Source: Arcobacter ellisii (GTDB lineage: Bacteria; Campylobacterota; Campylobacteria; Campylobacterales; Arcobacteraceae). From it: a DNA stretch of 64,000 nucleotides. This document shows, one piece after another, positions 16,791-25,146 of this stretch. The translations under genes and the position numbers were made by a program. Numbering within the stretch: position 1 is the first letter of the stretch; each line of letters begins with the position of its first letter. Below the pieces are notes generated by a model. That model was not told the DNA's origin. It ran no database searches and worked only from the letters and a program-made list of their open reading frames with translations. The stretch is taken from the NCBI RefSeq assembly GCF_003544915.1, contig NZ_CP032097.1:2728001-2792000 (forward strand). Reading direction: 5' to 3'.

Positions 16791-18215
16791 ATGTTAAAAA
16801 CAAATATTTCAATACTTCTTTCAATCCTTATTTTTAATGGATGTGCCTCTTTAGAGCCAAAGTTAGAACCTGTTGATTCAAATGTAATTCCAAAAGAGTG
16901 GAATACAAAAATAGAAAATAATTCAACCTCAAATATTAATGAGATAAAACCCTCTTGGGAAAATTTTGTTCAAAATGAAACTCTAAAAAAAGTAGTTGAA
17001 TTAGCTATAAAAAACAACAAAGATTTAAAAATAGCTATTTTAAATATAGAATCAGCAAGGGCAACATATAGAGTTTCAAAAGCAGATAATTTTCCTACAA
17101 TCAACACAAACGCAAATACAACAAGAGCAAAAAGTTTAGGTTCAACAAACACAACTTCAATCTCACAAAATTACAATGCAAATCTTAGTACCTCTTACGA
17201 AATTGACCTTTTTGGAAAAATAAAAAGCCTAAATGAGAGTGCATTAAACAGTTATTTATCAACAAAATATGCAGCAAATAACGCAAAAATAACACTTATA
17301 AACGAAACAATAACTGCTTGGATTACACTTGCAAATGATATGGAACAACTAAAACTAGCAAATGAAACCGTAGAAAATCTACAAAAAGTTTATGAGTTAA
17401 ATGAAAAAAAATATAAAGCAGGAGTTATTTCAAAAGCTGATGTTTTAAGTGCAAATGCTTCTTTAAAAGAAGCACAGATTTCAAAAATTTCATATACAAA
17501 ACAAATAGAACAAGATAAAAATGCACTAGAGCTAATAATCGCCCAACCTTTACCAAAAGAGCTTTTACCAAAAGGTTTTGAGAATTATCAAACTTGGTTA
17601 ATTCCAGTAAAAGCTGGTCTTTCTTCACAAGTTTTATTAAATAGACCAGATGTTATGGAAGCAGAATATACACTAAAAGCAAAAAATGCAAATATAGGAG
17701 CAGCAAGGGCTGCATTTTTCCCAAGTATCTCTTTAACTGCAAGTAGTGGAATAGCAACTAAAAGTTTATCAAATCTTTTTGATGGAGGAACTGGTGTTTG
17801 GTCATTTGCTCCAAGTATAACTCTACCAATCTTTGATGGTGGTCAAAATAGTGCAAATTTAGATTACTCTTATGCTCAAAAAGATATTGCACTTTTAGAG
17901 TATGAAAAAACTATTCAAACTGCTTTTAAAGAAGTAAATAATGCACTAATTACCCAAGCAACAATAAATGAACAAATCCAAAAACAAAAAGAGTTGGTTG
18001 ATTCTGTATCAAAAAGTTATGATATCTCTTTAAACTCATACAAAGTTGGTATTGGTACATATTTAGAAGTTTTAATTAATCAAAGAACAAAAATAAATGC
18101 AAAACAAACACTTATAAATACCTATCTTGAAGATTTAACAAACCAAATAACTTTATATGGCGCACTTGGTGGAAATGAGAATATAGAAGAAAATATAGAG
18201 GGAAGAAGTTTCTAA
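16791..18215 (+). CDS. Outer-membrane efflux factor, NodT/TolC family lipoprotein
   Basis: A 474-residue outer-membrane channel of the tripartite pump. The lipoprotein signal ends 'LIFNGCASLEPKL' (lipidated Cys near residue 18). Two related outer-membrane efflux repeats follow (about 60-250 and 265-465), including 'LLNRPDVMEAEYTLKAKNANIGAARAAFFPSISLTA'. It begins one base after the RND pump stop codon and is the last gene of that operon. Confidence 0.94.
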   Translation: MLKTNISILLSILIFNGCASLEPKLEPVDSNVIPKEWNTKIENNSTSNINEIKPSWENFVQNETLKKVVELAIKNNKDLKIAILNIESARATYRVSKADNFPTINTNANTTRAKSLGSTNTTSISQNYNANLSTSYEIDLFGKIKSLNESALNSYLSTKYAANNAKITLINETITAWITLANDMEQLKLANETVENLQKVYELNEKKYKAGVISKADVLSANASLKEAQISKISYTKQIEQDKNALELIIAQPLPKELLPKGFENYQTWLIPVKAGLSSQVLLNRPDVMEAEYTLKAKNANIGAARAAFFPSISLTASSGIATKSLSNLFDGGTGVWSFAPSITLPIFDGGQNSANLDYSYAQKDIALLEYEKTIQTAFKEVNNALITQATINEQIQKQKELVDSVSKSYDISLNSYKVGIGTYLEVLINQRTKINAKQTLINTYLEDLTNQITLYGALGGNENIEENIEGRSF

Positions 18216-18287
18216 ACTCTTTATTTTCTATTTACAAGATTTATCTCTTTTGATATTATTTTAGTTAAAAAATTCGAGGTTAAAAAA

Positions 18288-19706
18288 TTGCGAATCTTAT
18301 CTAATTATCTTGTAAATCCACTATCTGTGATTATTGCTACACTGTTTACTTTTATAAACTTTTTAGTAATTTTGTTGCCTTTTCATGTGACATTGATTCT
18401 TTTTTTAGATTCCCAATCCAATTTTGACCTATCAAACAATATTTTTATTTACACAATGATTTTTATGTTTATTTTTACTTTGATTTATTTGTGTTTGGAT
18501 TTTTATTATGGATTTACCATAAAAACTATTATTAAAGGTTGTCTTGAAATAAAGACTATTCCTGAATTAGATTTTCTTCAAAAAAATTTCGATGAAACAA
18601 TAAAAAATTTTGATTTAAAAAACGTAACTTTTTTATTACAAGAGAGTAAAGAGATAAATGCTTTTGCAGTTTTGAGTTTGAGAAAAAAATATGTGATTAT
18701 TACAACTGAAATGGTTGAACATATTTTAAAAAGTTTTGATACCCAAGAAGCACAAGATAAAGCATTTCAAGGTTTAATCGCACACGAATTATCACATCTT
18801 ATAAATTGGGATTCTCTTCCAAATCTAATACTTCTTTCAGGACAAGTTGTTGCCGTTATTTTATCAAATATCCTAACTTTTGTTTCAACTCTAGTAATAA
18901 GAATTATCTCTATAATTCCTATTGTATCCCTTTTTGCAGTTATAGTGACATATATATTTTTATTTTTACAATTTTGTTTAAATATGATTTATAGTTTTAT
19001 TTTACAACCTCTTTATTTACTTATTGAAAGATTTTTTGGAAGAGTAATAGAACATCGTTCAGATTACCAAAGTGCAAAAGCTCTAAGTTGGGAATCGATG
19101 TATCTTTGTTTGAACTCTTTAATGGCTTTAAATGGAAATACTTTTAATAGTAGTTTTTCAACCCATCCAAGTACAATAAATAGGATTTTACATATTTATA
19201 AAATTGAAAAATCGCCTGAAAATATCGAAGTCTCTTTTTTTAGTAAATATTTTAGTTTGATATTAGTTTTTGCCTCTTTAGTTTTATCAATCTATTTTTT
19301 AGTTATGAATTTTAATCACTTAAATTATCTAAATGAGATACTAAAAGATTATCTTGCTTTATTTTATTCAAGCACAAAAGATTTACTTTTTTATATCCAT
19401 GAAACAAAATTATATTTACCAATAGTTGTAGCGATAATCGCAGCTTTTTTAACTTTTTATATTTTGAAAAAGATTTCACTTTTTGTAAAAAAAATCTATG
19501 TTTCAAAAAATCTTAATAGAAGTGAAAATACACCTATTGATTTTTTACTTTTATATGCAATACAAAACAATGACCTAAATGCTTTTTTAAACATCTTAAA
19601 ATCAGGTGCAAATATAGATATGATTTTTGAAGGACATACAATAGAAACATACGCACAACATATGAATCCAAAGTTTTTAAAACATATTGAAAAAATCAAA
19701 GGCTAA
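18288..19706 (+). CDS. M48 family integral-membrane zinc metalloprotease
   Basis: A 472-residue membrane protease related to HtpX and YhfN-type enzymes. The zinc motif HELSH is in 'GLIAHELSHLINWDS' near residue 165, and the third ligand is probably the Glu in 'VIEHRSDYQSAK' near 255. There are two N-terminal membrane segments, a hydrophobic stretch between the zinc motif and the third ligand, and more after it. The last ~50 residues ('LLLYAIQNNDLNAFLNILKSGANID') resemble a single ankyrin repeat. The start is TTG at 18288, 8 nt after GAGG. The substrate is unknown, and membrane protein quality control is the usual role. Confidence 0.88.
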   Translation: MRILSNYLVNPLSVIIATLFTFINFLVILLPFHVTLILFLDSQSNFDLSNNIFIYTMIFMFIFTLIYLCLDFYYGFTIKTIIKGCLEIKTIPELDFLQKNFDETIKNFDLKNVTFLLQESKEINAFAVLSLRKKYVIITTEMVEHILKSFDTQEAQDKAFQGLIAHELSHLINWDSLPNLILLSGQVVAVILSNILTFVSTLVIRIISIIPIVSLFAVIVTYIFLFLQFCLNMIYSFILQPLYLLIERFFGRVIEHRSDYQSAKALSWESMYLCLNSLMALNGNTFNSSFSTHPSTINRILHIYKIEKSPENIEVSFFSKYFSLILVFASLVLSIYFLVMNFNHLNYLNEILKDYLALFYSSTKDLLFYIHETKLYLPIVVAIIAAFLTFYILKKISLFVKKIYVSKNLNRSENTPIDFLLLYAIQNNDLNAFLNILKSGANIDMIFEGHTIETYAQHMNPKFLKHIEKIKG

Positions 19707-19713
19707 ATTATAA

Positions 19714-19905
19714 ATGAACATAGAATACAAATTTTTACAAAAAGCAATAGCTGATAAAAACTATATTAATTTTAGTTATGAAAACAAAAGTTATAAAAAT
19801 GTAAAACCTTTGAAACTAGACGATGAAAATAGACTTTTTAGTGATAAAGGTGTTTTTGAGTTTGGGAAGATTAGGAAGTTGGTGATTTTGAAAGAAAGGT
19901 TTTGA
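19714..19905 (+). CDS. Small hypothetical protein, WYL-like fragment
   Basis: A 63-residue protein starting 7 nt after the M48 gene. 'INFSYENKSYKNVKPLKLDDENRLFS' looks like the first strands of a WYL-type ligand-sensing domain, but it is too short for a full domain and lacks a DNA-binding part. The ATG has no clear Shine-Dalgarno and may be translated by coupling to the protease gene. Low confidence in function, moderate in being a real gene. Confidence 0.5.
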   Translation: MNIEYKFLQKAIADKNYINFSYENKSYKNVKPLKLDDENRLFSDKGVFEFGKIRKLVILKERF

Positions 19906-19996
19906 AACTTTATTCTTTTAATAATATTTTTCATAGATTATAAGCCATGATAAAATATTATTTTTTTATAATAAATAAATTATTAAAAGGTTATCA

Positions 19997-21036
19997 ATGG
20001 CAACACCTAAAGTTTTTGTTAGTTCAACATGTTTTGATTTAAAAGAAGTTAGAGATTCTATTAGTAGATTTATAAAAAGTTTTGGATTTGAACCAATACT
20101 TAGTGAACACGGAGACGTTTTTTATCATCCTGATTTACATACTCATGAAGCTTGTATCCATGAAGTTTCAAATTGCCAATTATTTATTTTAATAATTGGT
20201 GGAAGATTCGGTGGTACTTATGATATTGATAAGCAAAAATCGATAACTAATGCTGAATATGATGCTGCTAGACAATTAAATATCCCTGTTTTTACTTATA
20301 TAAAAAAGGTGTATATGATAATCATCATACCTACCAAGCAAACAAAAATAAAGAATTTGCTGAAAAAATAGATTTTCCAAATATAGAAAATCAAGAATAT
20401 GCAATAAATATCTTTAATTTTATTGACCAAGTTAGAAAATCTAAAACAAATAATGCTTTTGAAACTTTTGAAACAGCAAATGAAATTGAAATACATCTTA
20501 AAAAACAATGGGCTGGAATGTTTTTTGAATTTCTTAAAAATAGAGAAGTAAAAGAACAAGTTAATGCAGCAAACTTTATGTTAACTACATTGAAAACATC
20601 AAGTGAAAAACTAGAAGAAATGATAAAAGTTTTATACAGTCCAGAGCAACAAGAAAACAAATTAGATAATATAGAACATAAATACAATGCTATTGAATTT
20701 TTTGAGCTCGTATTAAAATCACCTTCAAATGAAAATAAAAATTATCTAGCAGAAGAAAGTAAATTAGATGAACTTACAAAAATTGACCCAAATACTTGTT
20801 CATGGACAGATTATTTGATTAAACTAGGTGCTTTTAAATTATCTAAAACTACTTTTTCTAAAGATTTAGATTTTATTGGAATTGGAAAGCAAGATTTTAT
20901 GATTGTTCTTGAAGACTTATTAAGTGAAGAAAAAGAACATAACCATTTAAAAATTTATGCAGAAAAATTTGAAAATGGTATTAAAAAATTATCTGAAGAA
21001 GAAAGAAAACAAATATTAGAAAAATTTGTAAAATAG
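19997..21036 (+). pseudogene. DUF4062 domain protein, split by a -1 frameshift at 20302-20308
   Basis: The first frame (19997-20371) encodes the typical DUF4062 domain: 'KVFVSSTCFDLKEVRDSISRFIKSFGFEPI' to 'SITNAEYDAARQLNIPVFTYIKK'. After 'YIKK' it runs into a divergent tail and stops. The -1 frame continues perfectly from 20309 ('GVYDNHHTYQANK...') and stays open to 21036, so the intact protein would be about 346 residues. DUF4062 occurs in proteins of signalling and defence-like architectures, with no firm function. The joint sits on A AAA AAG in the correct phase for -1 slippage, so this could be programmed or phase-variable expression rather than a dead gene. AAAAGG precedes the ATG. Confidence 0.75.
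20302..20329 (+). other. Candidate -1 ribosomal slippery site with downstream stem-loop
   Basis: A AAA AAG (20302-20308) is in the phase required for dnaX-type -1 slippage. A 5-nt spacer is followed by TATGAT (20314-20319), loop AATC, and ATCATA (20324-20329), a perfect but weak 6-bp stem. No clear internal Shine-Dalgarno stimulator is visible upstream. A one-base deletion in the A-run explains the data equally well. Confidence 0.4.
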
Positions 21037-21151
21037 TAAATTTTGTTAAAGTTCAAGGCAAGAGGAGAAATTGAAGTAGGAGCATACTACAAAGTATGTG
21101 ACTATTTCAATTTTGACGATAACGCAGAAATTTAGCAAAAGAACTATTTTA
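21030..21151. repeat. Large imperfect palindrome (about 59-nt arms) between convergent genes
   Basis: The arms meet at CATACT-ACAA-AGTATG (21083-21098). Going outward, ATTGAAGTAG pairs with CTATTTCAAT, then there is an internal loop, then TTTTGTTAA with a complementary TTAGCAAAA, and the outer AAAATAGT (from 21030) with ACTATTTT (to 21150). The whole element covers the 112-nt gap between the DUF4062 gene and the flavoprotein gene and touches both stop codons. It could end transcription on both strands or be a dispersed REP/MITE-like unit. Only one copy is in this window. Confidence 0.65.
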
Positions 21152-22375
21152 CTTAGCTAAACTTTTCCCAACAAGATACCCACTCGCCCACGCAAAGTGT
21201 AAGTTAAATCCTCCCCTATTTCCAACTATATCTAAAACTTCACCAGCAAAATATAGATTTTTCACTAACTTACTTTCATAAGTTTTATTATCAACTTCAA
21301 CAGTTCTTACACCTCCCCCACTTGCTTCTGCGTGAGCGAAACCTTGAGTATCTACAACTTTCATCTTCCATTGATTTAGTTGATAAGCTATTGCTTTTAT
21401 CTGTTTTGCATTTATTTCATTTGCTTTTGTATCAAGATTGATTTTACAAATATCAAGTAACACAGGAGCTATTTTATTTGAAACCATTCCAGTTAAAATA
21501 TCTACAACTCTTTGATTTGGTACGGTTTTTAGTAAACTTTGTATTTGGTCGGATAAATCATTTTTATTTATTTTTGGAAAGAAGTTGATAGCTATTTTTA
21601 CATCTTGATAAGAGCTTAGATTTAAAACTGCAAGTTGGGATATATCAAGTATCGCAAAACCTGAAACTCCATAACTTGTAAAAAGTACATCTCCAAATAT
21701 CTCTTGCTCTAAATTGTTATTTACAAACAGACTTACTAAACACTCTTTTTTAACTCCTTGAAGTTTTCCATTGTAGTTATTATCAGTTTGAAGTCCCACA
21801 AGAGATGGATAAGTTGGATTATATGAGTGTCCAAATTTTGAAGCAAAATCTAAACCACTCTCGTTTGCATTTAGTTGAGGAGCTGCACCTAAACCATTTG
21901 AGATTAGAACTTTGTCATAGTTTTTGTATTCAAATTCGTGAGTTTTTACTACAAATTTATCTTCAACTTTTTCTATATCTTTTATGAAATGTTCTAAATA
22001 AACATTAACATCTAAATTTTTTAAAGCCAACTCCAAAAGATTTGTTACTGATTTTGCTTCATTTGAAAGTGGATAAACTTTTCCACTCTCTTTCTCATCA
22101 AGTAAAAGTCCAATACTTTTACAAAATTTTTCAAAGGCTTTAAAATCAAACTCTTTTAAAGCAAAATTTACAAAATCAGGATTTTCTCCTATAAAATTTT
22201 TTGAAGTTATCTTGCTATTTGAGATATTGCATCTTCCATTTCCACTAGCCAAGATTTTTTTCCCAATACCTTTATTTGCATCAAACATATCTATTTGTAA
22301 ATTTTTATTTAATCTTTTAGCTGTAATTGCAGCCATAATTCCAGCTGCTCCACAGCCAATAATCGCTATTTTCAA
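21149..22375 (-). CDS. HI0933/BaiN-like FAD-dependent oxidoreductase
   Basis: A 408-residue flavoprotein. The N-terminal dinucleotide motif is 'IAIIGCGAAGIMAAITAKRLN', 'ILASGNGRCNISNSK' follows near residue 43, and the C-terminal family signature is 'NLYFAGEVLDIVGNRGGFNLHFAWASGYLVGKSLAK'. This is the HI0933/aminoacetone-oxidase-like family, which uses FAD and probably NAD(P)H. The natural substrate is unknown, and the BaiN bile-acid assignment is only one member's role. It is transcribed alone and diverges from the MoxR gene. Confidence 0.9.
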   Translation of the reverse strand: MKIAIIGCGAAGIMAAITAKRLNKNLQIDMFDANKGIGKKILASGNGRCNISNSKITSKNFIGENPDFVNFALKEFDFKAFEKFCKSIGLLLDEKESGKVYPLSNEAKSVTNLLELALKNLDVNVYLEHFIKDIEKVEDKFVVKTHEFEYKNYDKVLISNGLGAAPQLNANESGLDFASKFGHSYNPTYPSLVGLQTDNNYNGKLQGVKKECLVSLFVNNNLEQEIFGDVLFTSYGVSGFAILDISQLAVLNLSSYQDVKIAINFFPKINKNDLSDQIQSLLKTVPNQRVVDILTGMVSNKIAPVLLDICKINLDTKANEINAKQIKAIAYQLNQWKMKVVDTQGFAHAEASGGGVRTVEVDNKTYESKLVKNLYFAGEVLDIVGNRGGFNLHFAWASGYLVGKSLAK

Positions 22376-22486
22376 TACTATTTCCTAAATCATTTTTTTG
22401 ATTATAGCCAATGAACTCTTTTAGACTCTTTCAAAATATGAGGAACATAAATTGCATTCTTTTTAGCCAATAATAAAGGATAAAAT

Positions 22487-23488
22487 ATGAATCCACAGAA
22501 GATAAAACGTTCAGTTGAACACCTATGTGAGCGAAAAGTACCTATATTTTTATGGGGACCTCCAGGTATTGGAAAATCATCAATAATCTCTCAAATAGCA
22601 CGTGAAAAAGGTATTGCTTGTATAGATTTAAGACTCTCACTACTTGACCCAACAGATTTAAGAGGTATTCCATTTTTTGATGCAAATGCACAAACAGCTA
22701 TTTGGGCACCTGCTTCATTTTTACCAGATGGTAGTATCAAAGAGGGAATTCTGTTTTTAGATGAGCTAAATACTGCTGCACCTATGGTTCAAGCTTCTGC
22801 TTATCAACTTATCTTAGATAGAAAAATTGGAGAATATAAACTTCCTGATGGTTGGGCAATTGTTGCAGCAGGAAATAGAGAAAGTGATAAAGGTGTTGTT
22901 TTTAGAATGGCTGCACCACTTGCAAATAGATTTATCCACCTTGATATGGAAGTAAATGTAGATGATTGGAGAAGTTGGGCAATTAGTTCTAATATTGATT
23001 TATCAATAATTTCATTTATCTCATATAGACCTGATGCGCTTTTTACATTTAATACTCACAGTGATTCAAAAGCCTTTGCAACTCCAAGAACTTGGGCTTA
23101 TGTAAATGAGATTTTACTTTCAACACCTGAAGATGACCTGCTTATGCCACTTATTAGTGGAGCAATTGGTGAAGAGTTAGCTGCTTCATTTTTAGGCTTT
23201 AAATCTGTGGTAAAAGATTTACCAGATATGAACGCAATTTTTGAAGGAACAACGACTGAAACTCCAACTGATACTTCTGCTTTACATATTTTATGTACAG
23301 CTTTAACACTAAAAGTAAATGATGAAACAAGAACAAAAGAGTTAGACAATCTAGTAACTTACTCTTTAAATCTTCCAGGAGAGTTTGCGGTTATGATAAT
23401 CCAAGATTTAAGACAAAGAAATATTGAACTTGATTATCTAAAATCTTGGCCTTTGTGGATGAAAAAATTTAATACTTTGCTTAGATAA
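22487..23488 (+). CDS. MoxR-family AAA ATPase
   Basis: A 333-residue AAA+ ATPase. Walker A is 'WGPPGIGKSSI' (about residues 22-32), Walker B 'GILFLDELNTA' (about 87-97), and the sensor 1 region is 'IVAAGNRESD'. MoxR ATPases act as chaperones that remodel or activate a target together with a von Willebrand A domain partner. That partner starts 3 nt downstream, so the pair forms one functional unit. The target is unknown. Confidence 0.92.
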   Translation: MNPQKIKRSVEHLCERKVPIFLWGPPGIGKSSIISQIAREKGIACIDLRLSLLDPTDLRGIPFFDANAQTAIWAPASFLPDGSIKEGILFLDELNTAAPMVQASAYQLILDRKIGEYKLPDGWAIVAAGNRESDKGVVFRMAAPLANRFIHLDMEVNVDDWRSWAISSNIDLSIISFISYRPDALFTFNTHSDSKAFATPRTWAYVNEILLSTPEDDLLMPLISGAIGEELAASFLGFKSVVKDLPDMNAIFEGTTTETPTDTSALHILCTALTLKVNDETRTKELDNLVTYSLNLPGEFAVMIIQDLRQRNIELDYLKSWPLWMKKFNTLLR

Positions 23489-23491
23489 ATT

Positions 23492-24622
23492 ATGAACGCA
23501 GATATTTTACTAACAAAAGCAAAAAGCCAGCTAACAACAAAATATCCATATTTTGGAATGTTAGCATCAAGACTAAAACATGAAGAAAATGAAAATATAA
23601 GAGCATATGCTAGTAATGGAAAACGATTTTTATATAATCCTTCTTTTGTAGAAAGTTGTAGTATTGAAGAGTTGTCTTTTGTTTTGACTAACTGCGTTAT
23701 GCATCACATCTTATCTCACCAACAAAGAAAACTAAAAAGAAAAGGTTTTCTTTGGCAACTTGCAACTGATTTTGCTATAAATAATCTCCTTTTTAAAAAT
23801 GGAATGAAAATCCCAAAAGGTGCAAATTTTGATAAAAAATACAAAAATATGTACGCTGAAGAGATTTATGAAGATTTGAAAAAAGAGAGAATTGAAGCTG
23901 GACTTGATGCTTATGAAGAAGATGAAAAAGAAAAAGAGCAAGAACAAAATGATGAAAATAAATTTACAAAAGTAAAAAATATAGAAGAAAACTTAGATGA
24001 AAGAGACGAAGAACAGTGGGAATATGCTTCAACTTTAGCAAAAGAGGTAGCTATAAGAAAATCACTTATGCCTTTAGGTTTTGAAAGATTAGCAAAAAAA
24101 GTAGAAGCAAAAAATATCGATTGGAAATTTGAACTATACAATGCCATAAATAGACACATGAGAAACAACTATGCTTTTATGCCACCAAATAAAAAACATC
24201 TATATCGTGGTTTTGCTCTGCCATCACTAACAAGTGATACACTTAGTCTTATAGTTGCTATTGATACATCTGGTTCTATTCAAGAGGATATTTTAGCAGC
24301 TTTTGTAGAAGAGTTTAAAACAATCATGCAAAATTTTCCAGCAGTAAATATAGAACTTCTAATAGCTGATGCAAAAATACAAGGTCACTATAGTTTTAAA
24401 AATGCCCAAGATATTGATTTTGTTTTAAAAGGTGGTGGAGGAACGGATTATCGTCCAGTATTTGACTATATAGATGCGAACTTTCCAATGAGTAGTATGC
24501 TTTTATATTTTACTGATGGTGATGGGATTTTCCCAAGAATTCCTCCATCGTATGAAGTTCTTTGGGCTTTATCAAATAGAAAAGATAGAATCCCTTTTGG
24601 AAGGTCAATTGTGATTTTTTAA
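23492..24622 (+). CDS. VWA-like/putative metallopeptidase-domain protein, MoxR partner
   Basis: A 376-residue protein. The N-terminal half contains 'LTNCVMHHILSHQQRK', similar to the putative metallopeptidase domain of this family, then an acidic Glu/Asp-rich linker (about 130-170). The C-terminal VWA-like domain carries a MIDAS-like 'VAIDTSGSI' near 255 and later 'GGGGTDYRPV' and 'YFTDGDG'. It is co-transcribed with the MoxR ATPase (3-nt gap) and overlaps the convergent cupin gene by 4 nt. It probably delivers metal-dependent adhesion or maturation of a partner protein. Confidence 0.9.
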   Translation: MNADILLTKAKSQLTTKYPYFGMLASRLKHEENENIRAYASNGKRFLYNPSFVESCSIEELSFVLTNCVMHHILSHQQRKLKRKGFLWQLATDFAINNLLFKNGMKIPKGANFDKKYKNMYAEEIYEDLKKERIEAGLDAYEEDEKEKEQEQNDENKFTKVKNIEENLDERDEEQWEYASTLAKEVAIRKSLMPLGFERLAKKVEAKNIDWKFELYNAINRHMRNNYAFMPPNKKHLYRGFALPSLTSDTLSLIVAIDTSGSIQEDILAAFVEEFKTIMQNFPAVNIELLIADAKIQGHYSFKNAQDIDFVLKGGGGTDYRPVFDYIDANFPMSSMLLYFTDGDGIFPRIPPSYEVLWALSNRKDRIPFGRSIVIF

Positions 24623-24933
24623 TAAAAAACTGCAAACCAAATAGTTGGCTCTGTTTGGCTTGTAAACTTTACTCTGTGTTTTTCAAATGCTTTTATATTT
24701 AAACAATCACCTTTTTTTAACTCAACTTCATAATCATCAAATTCAAGTATAGCAAAACCCTCAAGTAACAAAATATATTCACTCTCTTCTTGCTCATACC
24801 AAAAATTTTCAGGTGATTTTTGACCATTTGAAACAATTTTTTCTATTTTTATCTTCTCATTTTTAAAAATTTCAAAAAATTTTTCTTCATTTTTATCTAC
24901 TAGGATTTCATCAAAGATGTTATATTTTTCCAT
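24619..24933 (-). CDS. Small cupin-domain protein
   Basis: A 104-residue single-domain cupin. The first half holds 'FWYEQEESEYILLLEGFAILEFDD' (cupin motif 1, with Glu residues and a poor His set) and the second 'LKKGDCLNIKAFEKHRVKFTS' (motif 2, with one His). Metal binding may be incomplete because motif 1 lacks the usual two histidines. Substrate and role are unknown. Confidence 0.8.
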   Translation of the reverse strand: MEKYNIFDEILVDKNEEKFFEIFKNEKIKIEKIVSNGQKSPENFWYEQEESEYILLLEGFAILEFDDYEVELKKGDCLNIKAFEKHRVKFTSQTEPTIWFAVFY

Positions 24934-25001
24934 TAAAATCTTTTCCTAAAATATTGATTTTTTGGTATTTTACCCAAATTCTTATAATGATGTGATATAA
25001 T

Positions 25002-25020
25002 CTTGATTGATTTAATCAAG
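25002..25020. promoter_or_regulatory. Inverted repeat upstream of metY, candidate Rrf2 operator
   Basis: CTTGATT (25002-25008) and AATCAAG (25014-25020) are a perfect inverted repeat with a 5-bp spacer. The related octamer TTGATTAA recurs at 25061-25068 and 25119-25126, on both sides of the promoter. This arrangement suits autoregulation by the Rrf2 protein encoded in the operon. Confidence 0.5.
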
Positions 25021-25073
25021 TTAATTATACACCACTTATTTATAGGTAATTATATTAATTTTGATTAAACTAC

Positions 25074-25102
25074 TTGACATTGATTTAAAAATGTTCTATA
25101 AT
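25074..25102 (+). promoter_or_regulatory. Sigma-70 promoter of the sulfur assimilation operon
   Basis: A consensus TTGACA (25074-25079), a 17-bp spacer and a consensus TATAAT (25097-25102) lie 45 bp upstream of the metY ATG. A full -35 is unusual in this AT-rich sequence, so this is probably a strong promoter that needs repression. Confidence 0.75.
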
Positions 25103-25146
25103 TTCAACATAATTAAAGTTGATTAATTTAAAAAGGATTAAGATAC

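Noticed and set aside
19997-24933. Defence island around the DUF4062 and MoxR/VWA genes
   Set aside because: Neighbours are housekeeping-type (M48 protease, flavoprotein, cupin) and there are no restriction, toxin-antitoxin or nuclease genes.
24934-25146. SAM or other riboswitch before metY
   Set aside because: No conserved riboswitch core or long structured leader is visible. The region is explained by a promoter and short operator repeats.
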